Below, one piece after another: positions 60,791 through 64,000 of a stretch of DNA of 64,000 bases; the stretch's first letter is position 1; each line of letters opens with the position of its first letter. The notes beneath the pieces were generated by a model that ran no database searches, was not told the DNA's origin, and saw nothing but the letters and a program-made list of their open reading frames with translations. The stretch spans positions 186,001 to 250,000 of the forward strand of contig NZ_CAJE01000012.1 in NCBI RefSeq assembly GCF_000308215.1. The letters run 5' to 3'. The DNA comes from Methanomassiliicoccus luminyensis B10. Its GTDB lineage: Archaea; Thermoplasmatota; Thermoplasmata; Methanomassiliicoccales; Methanomassiliicoccaceae. The position numbers and the translations under genes were made by a program.

Positions 60791-61213
60791 ATGACCTATG
60801 AACACGCCAGGAACAGTCTCGACGAAAACGGCCGGAAGCTGCTCGACACGCTGGACGCGTGGAGGGCGAAGCGCGGCGACATAGAGTTCGTGGACAACAA
60901 GGTAGGTTTCAACATCTGCCTGAAGACCGCCAGCGGGCCCGTGACCATACTGGTGTTCTGGGGCCACATGAACCAAAAGGAGAGCTTCGTCATGGAGAGC
61001 CGGCAGGATGGGTACCCATCTTTCGTGAAGGTGGACCGGGCCGACAAGATCAGGTTCGCCAGGCAGCTGCAGCAGTACTACTTCCAGGAGACCGCAGGGC
61101 CGCACATGAACTCCCGCCTGGAGTTCCGCCAGGTGCCCATGACCCCGGACCGGCTGAACAAGATCGTGGGGGCCATCGACGGTGCTGTCGACATAATCAA
61201 GGCCAAGGTATGA
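60791..61213 (+). CDS. Protein of unknown function
   Basis: 140 residues, soluble alpha/beta: EHARNSLDENGRKLLDTLDAWRAKRGDIEFVDNKVGFNICLKT, then PVTILVFWGHMNQKESFVMESRQDGYPSFVKVD and a C-terminal helix RLNKIVGAIDGAVDIIKAK. Neither signal peptide nor known motif is seen. Codon usage matches neighbouring genes. No Shine-Dalgarno is obvious, and the nearest strong TATA-like element (GTATAAATAC, about 60656-60665) is more than 100 nt upstream. Confidence 0.6.
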   Translation: MTYEHARNSLDENGRKLLDTLDAWRAKRGDIEFVDNKVGFNICLKTASGPVTILVFWGHMNQKESFVMESRQDGYPSFVKVDRADKIRFARQLQQYYFQETAGPHMNSRLEFRQVPMTPDRLNKIVGAIDGAVDIIKAKV

Positions 61214-61311
61214 TCCCGGCCCCGCGCGCCTTTGGATGGTGAGGCTCATGCCCGTTAATCCAATATCTATGAAGATAATATTTAATAATTAAACCTGCCA
61301 AATACAACCGA

Positions 61312-62073
61312 ATGAGCAGCGGGAACAAGCCTCGGTCAGTACCATCCTCCAGCCGGTCGGGGGGAAATATCATCCCGACCTCTGTGCTGGTCATAGTGTG
61401 CATTACTGCCATCACGCTTGCCCTCATCCTGTCCGCGGACCCGTCGAGGCAGAACATATCGGCCTCCCCCGACGCGGACGGGGATGGGTACGCCGACGCC
61501 AAGGACGTCTTTCCGTATGACCGCACTCAGCAGTTCGACCGGGACGGGGACGGCTACGGCGACAATCCCTCCGGCAACAACCCTGACAAGTTCCCGAACG
61601 ATCCCAGCGAGTGGGCCGACTCGGATTCGGACGGAATAGGCGACAACGCCGACTTCTACGACCGGGGCAACGGGAAGATAAGGATCGCCATCACCGGTTA
61701 CAAGGGCGACGGGACCGCCGATGCCGTCGGCGCGGGCGATCCCTACTTCATCATCAGGGTCGACACCAACAACGACGGCATCATGGACTTGACCTACACC
61801 AGCCAGGTCTTCACCGACAAAGAGAACCTGACAGGGCCGTACTCGGTGACGATCGACCTCCCGGACGATTCCAAGACCGTGCGGTTCTCCATCTCCGTTT
61901 TCGACGACAATAACGCGGCCGATCGCCCCATCGACTACGCGCCAGGTTCTGCCACCGTGCAGACCCACACCGTCAACGCCCCTTTCTTCGGTTCATGGAC
62001 GTATGACGGGGACGATGACAAGAGGAAAGAGATCGACTGCGAGCTGAGCTACACCATCTCTGCGGTAGGCTGA
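61312..62073 (+). CDS. Membrane-anchored protein with thrombospondin type 3 calcium-binding repeats
   Basis: 253 residues. One N-terminal membrane anchor (IIPTSVLVIVCITAITLALIL, about 22-42) is followed by three Asp-rich type 3 repeats (DADGDGYADAKDVFPYD, DRDGDGYGDNPSGNNPDKFP, DSDSDGIGDNADFYD; about 52-115). Then comes a beta-sandwich-like domain with its own calcium-type motif (RVDTNNDGIMDL) and a final VNAPFFGSWTYDGDDD segment. It is extracellular, held to the membrane, and probably Ca2+-stabilised. TTTAATAATT at 61281-61290 is centred 26 nt before the ATG, so the mRNA is leaderless. Confidence 0.85.
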   Translation: MSSGNKPRSVPSSSRSGGNIIPTSVLVIVCITAITLALILSADPSRQNISASPDADGDGYADAKDVFPYDRTQQFDRDGDGYGDNPSGNNPDKFPNDPSEWADSDSDGIGDNADFYDRGNGKIRIAITGYKGDGTADAVGAGDPYFIIRVDTNNDGIMDLTYTSQVFTDKENLTGPYSVTIDLPDDSKTVRFSISVFDDNNAADRPIDYAPGSATVQTHTVNAPFFGSWTYDGDDDKRKEIDCELSYTISAVG

Positions 62074-62082
62074 GCGCTCCTT

Positions 62083-62559
62083 TCAATCCTTCTTGTCCAT
62101 TCGGTCCGCGCGGTCGAGCACGGATTGAAGGAACTTGCTCATGGCCGCGACGGCGTTGTCCCTATTCTGCGGATAGGACTTCACCTTCCCGCGCACCGCG
62201 ATGACGTCCTCGTGGTCGGCGAGCTTCAGCCTGCCCTGGTACGCTTCCTGCTTGTCCAGGCGAAGAAAGAAGAACGATTCTTCGTCGACCCTCTTCTCAA
62301 GGGAGTCCAGCAGATCCTTGACATCTTCCTTGGGCAGTCCGCTGAAAAACGCCTTGATCCCCTTGGCGTCGGTGACCCTGGCCTCCAGTACGATGATGGG
62401 GTTCCCGTGATACCCGACAGTACTGCTCTTTTTGATCTCCTCCGCGCCGGAAGCGAATTTGAGCGCCTGCTCCACCTTGGCCTCGTCCTCGGTGGCATGG
62501 GCGAACGTCCTATAGGCCAGGCTGCCGATATCCATCGCGGGAAGATACGCTCGGGCCAT
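62083..62559 (-). CDS. RNA-binding domain protein (archaeal DUF54/PF01877-like)
   Basis: 158 residues from ATG 62559 (MARAYLPAMDIGSLAYRTFAHATEDEAKVEQALKFASG). The pattern TVGYHGNPIIVLEARVTDAKGIKAFFSGLPKEDVKDLL and SFFFLRLDKQEAYQGRLKLADHEDVIAVRGKVKSYP matches the archaeal RNA_binding family (about 140-160 residues), implicated by structure in RNA metabolism. It is convergent with the calcium-repeat gene, 9 bp apart. Confidence 0.85.
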   Translation of the reverse strand: MARAYLPAMDIGSLAYRTFAHATEDEAKVEQALKFASGAEEIKKSSTVGYHGNPIIVLEARVTDAKGIKAFFSGLPKEDVKDLLDSLEKRVDEESFFFLRLDKQEAYQGRLKLADHEDVIAVRGKVKSYPQNRDNAVAAMSKFLQSVLDRADRMDKKD

Positions 62560-62682
62560 AGTTATTGTTTTTCCCCTCGGTGTTCCCGAAGGCCATGTGC
62601 CCTCTACGAATATCGTGCTGCCCGGACGGCAGGGCTCGGAGGATGCAAGCTGCCCCCTCCGGAGAAGAGCGATCTGTTCCAT

Positions 62683-62941
62683 CCAGTCGGTTCGAGGCCG
62701 GCCCTTGATGGCCCCGAGGAGGTCCGTTCGTGCGTTCGATATTCGGCCTTTACGGTCGCAAATTCCGCGCCCTATCCCCGAACGCGCGCTTCAAATGGGG
62801 GCATGGCCGAGCTCGGTTTTTCGATTTCCCCAAAACATCTGGTGCGACCGCCGCTCGCTGGCAAAAATTAAAGAACAGAAAGCGGCTTGATGAACGATCC
62901 GCCCCTGCGAGGGGGGCCGACGCGTGCGGAAGGTGGACCGG
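62683..62941. other. Intergenic region upstream of iorA
   Basis: No gene or tRNA could be folded here. A TATA-like AAAAATTAAAG at about 62864-62874 probably serves iorA. Confidence 0.4.
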
Positions 62942-64000
62942 TTGGATAAATTATTGGCGGAAGGCGGAAGGCTCCTGTTACTGGGCAACGAAGCGATAGC
63001 AAGAGGCCTCATCGAGGCCGGGGCAGGCCTGGCGGCCACGTACCCCGGGACGCCGTCCTCCGAGGTCGGGGGCGTCCTCGACGACATCGCCAAGGACGCC
63101 GGCATGTACTTCGAGTACTCCGTGAACGAGAAGGTGGCCATGGAGGTCGCCGGGGCCGCCGCCGTGTCGGGGGTGAGGTCCTTTGTCTTCATGAAGCACG
63201 TCGGGCTGAACGTCGCCTCCGATGCCTTCATGTCCCTCTCCTACACCGGAGTGCGCGCTGGCATGGTGGTGATGACCGCCGACGATCCGTCCTGCCACTC
63301 CTCCCAGAACGAGCAGGACAACCGCTTCTACGCCAAGCTCGGCCTGGTGCCCATGCTGGAGCCGTCCACTCCCGCGGAGTGCAAGGACATGGTGATGGAG
63401 GCGTTCCGCGTCTCCGAGGCCCTGGGCACCCCGGTGCTGCTCAGAACGACCACCCGCGTGAACCACGCCCGGGGGGCCGTCGAGTTGGGGACCCCCGCCC
63501 TCGGCAAGAGGAAGAGCGTGTTCGAGAAGGACCCCCGGCGGTTCGTGACGGTGCCCGCCAACGCCCGCCTGGGCCGCGTGGAGCAGCTGAAGCGCATGGA
63601 AAAGGCGCTGGAGATGGCGGAAGCGTCGCCGCTCAACTTCGTGGACGGCAGCTCCGACATCGGGGTCATCGCCAGCGGCGTCGCCTACACCTACGCCAGG
63701 GAATGGCTCGACGGCGTGGCCGTGCTCAAGCTGGGATTCTCCTATCCGGTGCCGGAAAGGATGGTGCTGGACTTCCTGCGCGGCAAGAAGACGGTCGTGG
63801 TCCTGGAAGAGCTAGAGCCCATCCTGGAGGATGAGGTGCGCAGGATCGCGCAGCAGTCTGGCATCAACGTGGAGATACTGGGCAAGAGGACCGGGCATCT
63901 GCCCCGCGCGTTCGAATACTCGCCTGATCTCATTCTCGCTCTGAGATCGGTCCTGCCGGTCCGGAAGGAGAAGGAGCCGCTGCCGATGCCGGCGCTCAAG
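62942..64000 (+). CDS. iorA: Indolepyruvate:ferredoxin oxidoreductase alpha subunit (truncated by window end)
   Basis: 353 residues visible, starting at TTG 62942 (LDKLLAEGGRLLLLGNEAIARGLIEAG), with GTG 62933 and GTG 62924 as alternatives. The N-terminal pyruvate-ferredoxin-oxidoreductase-like TPP domain is clear: ATYPGTPSSEVGGVLDDIAK, FEYSVNEKVAMEVAGAAAVSGVRSFVFMKHVGLNVASDAF, VVMTADDPSCHSSQNEQDNRFYAKLGLVPMLEPSTPAE, LLRTTTRVNHARG. The enzyme oxidatively decarboxylates aryl pyruvates from aromatic amino acids to aryl-acetyl-CoA, reducing ferredoxin, as an alpha/beta complex. The C-terminal half, with the ferredoxin clusters, and any iorB lie beyond the window. Confidence 0.93.
   Translation, partial: MDKLLAEGGRLLLLGNEAIARGLIEAGAGLAATYPGTPSSEVGGVLDDIAKDAGMYFEYSVNEKVAMEVAGAAAVSGVRSFVFMKHVGLNVASDAFMSLSYTGVRAGMVVMTADDPSCHSSQNEQDNRFYAKLGLVPMLEPSTPAECKDMVMEAFRVSEALGTPVLLRTTTRVNHARGAVELGTPALGKRKSVFEKDPRRFVTVPANARLGRVEQLKRMEKALEMAEASPLNFVDGSSDIGVIASGVAYTYAREWLDGVAVLKLGFSYPVPERMVLDFLRGKKTVVVLEELEPILEDEVRRIAQQSGINVEILGKRTGHLPRAFEYSPDLILALRSVLPVRKEKEPLPMPALK

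Noticed and set aside
62690-62830. tRNA-like bits (GTCGG-TTCGAGG-CCGGC arm; TGGCCGAGCTCGG)
   Set aside because: No matching acceptor stem or anticodon arm could be placed around them.

Overview
The window is about 60% G+C archaeal DNA. Diagnostic genes are an archaeal-type methionine adenosyltransferase, the replication factor C large subunit, FEN1, a KH/beta-CASP nuclease (aCPSF1), a proteasome beta subunit, TYW1, archaeal phosphoglycerate mutase, RNase Z, IorA and geranylgeranyl-reductase-like enzymes. Many genes have a TATA-like box about 26 nt before the start codon, so leaderless mRNA appears common. The DUF835, DUF6015 and DUF4443 families, stand-alone FmdE and base composition point to Thermoplasmatota, most likely a relative of Methanomassiliicoccus. 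No methanogenesis operon lies here, so that placement is an inference.

Layout. 1-5.5 kb (accessory, minus strand): a TetR/MFS efflux pair, two overlapping paralogous ribbon-helix-helix proteins, and a large secreted, membrane-anchored surface protein with tandem repeats. 6-18 kb (housekeeping): the two phosphomevalonate dehydratase subunits (the small one fused to a Nudix domain), an isoleucyl-tRNA synthetase with an HhH-DUF835 tail, FEN1, a decayed TnpB fragment, ribulose-phosphate epimerase, RNase Z and MAT. 18-27 kb: a DUF4443 regulator, a DsbH/YyaL-type protein, a glutamate-synthase-like FMN protein, an ABC-2 exporter, GNAT and DUF72 proteins. 27.5-33.3 kb: a tight five-gene zinc-ribbon/SPFH cassette followed by an NfeD-stomatin pair. 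This is the best candidate for an undescribed membrane system.

34-43.6 kb: a CHRD surface protein, a DUF438-hemerythrin-PAS sensor, rfcL-TYW1, aCPSF1, proteasome beta and FmdE. 43.5-50.6 kb: a Tad-like pilus locus (membrane platform, ATPase and a Cys-rich partner on the minus strand; two pilin-like proteins on the plus strand) with a U32 peptidase-family gene between. 50.6-64 kb: phosphoglycerate mutase, an M29 aminopeptidase, small zinc-ribbon and single-helix proteins, a paired set of FAD/GGR-like enzymes, membrane proteins, a CPBP protease preceded by two copies of an operator-like dyad, tRNA-Leu(UAG), a decayed surface protein, a thrombospondin-type-3-repeat protein and the start of iorA.

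Themes are central information processing, isoprenoid lipid metabolism (phosphomevalonate dehydratase and GGR-like enzymes), and several cell-surface or membrane-organisation modules. No rRNA, CRISPR array or intact insertion sequence was seen.
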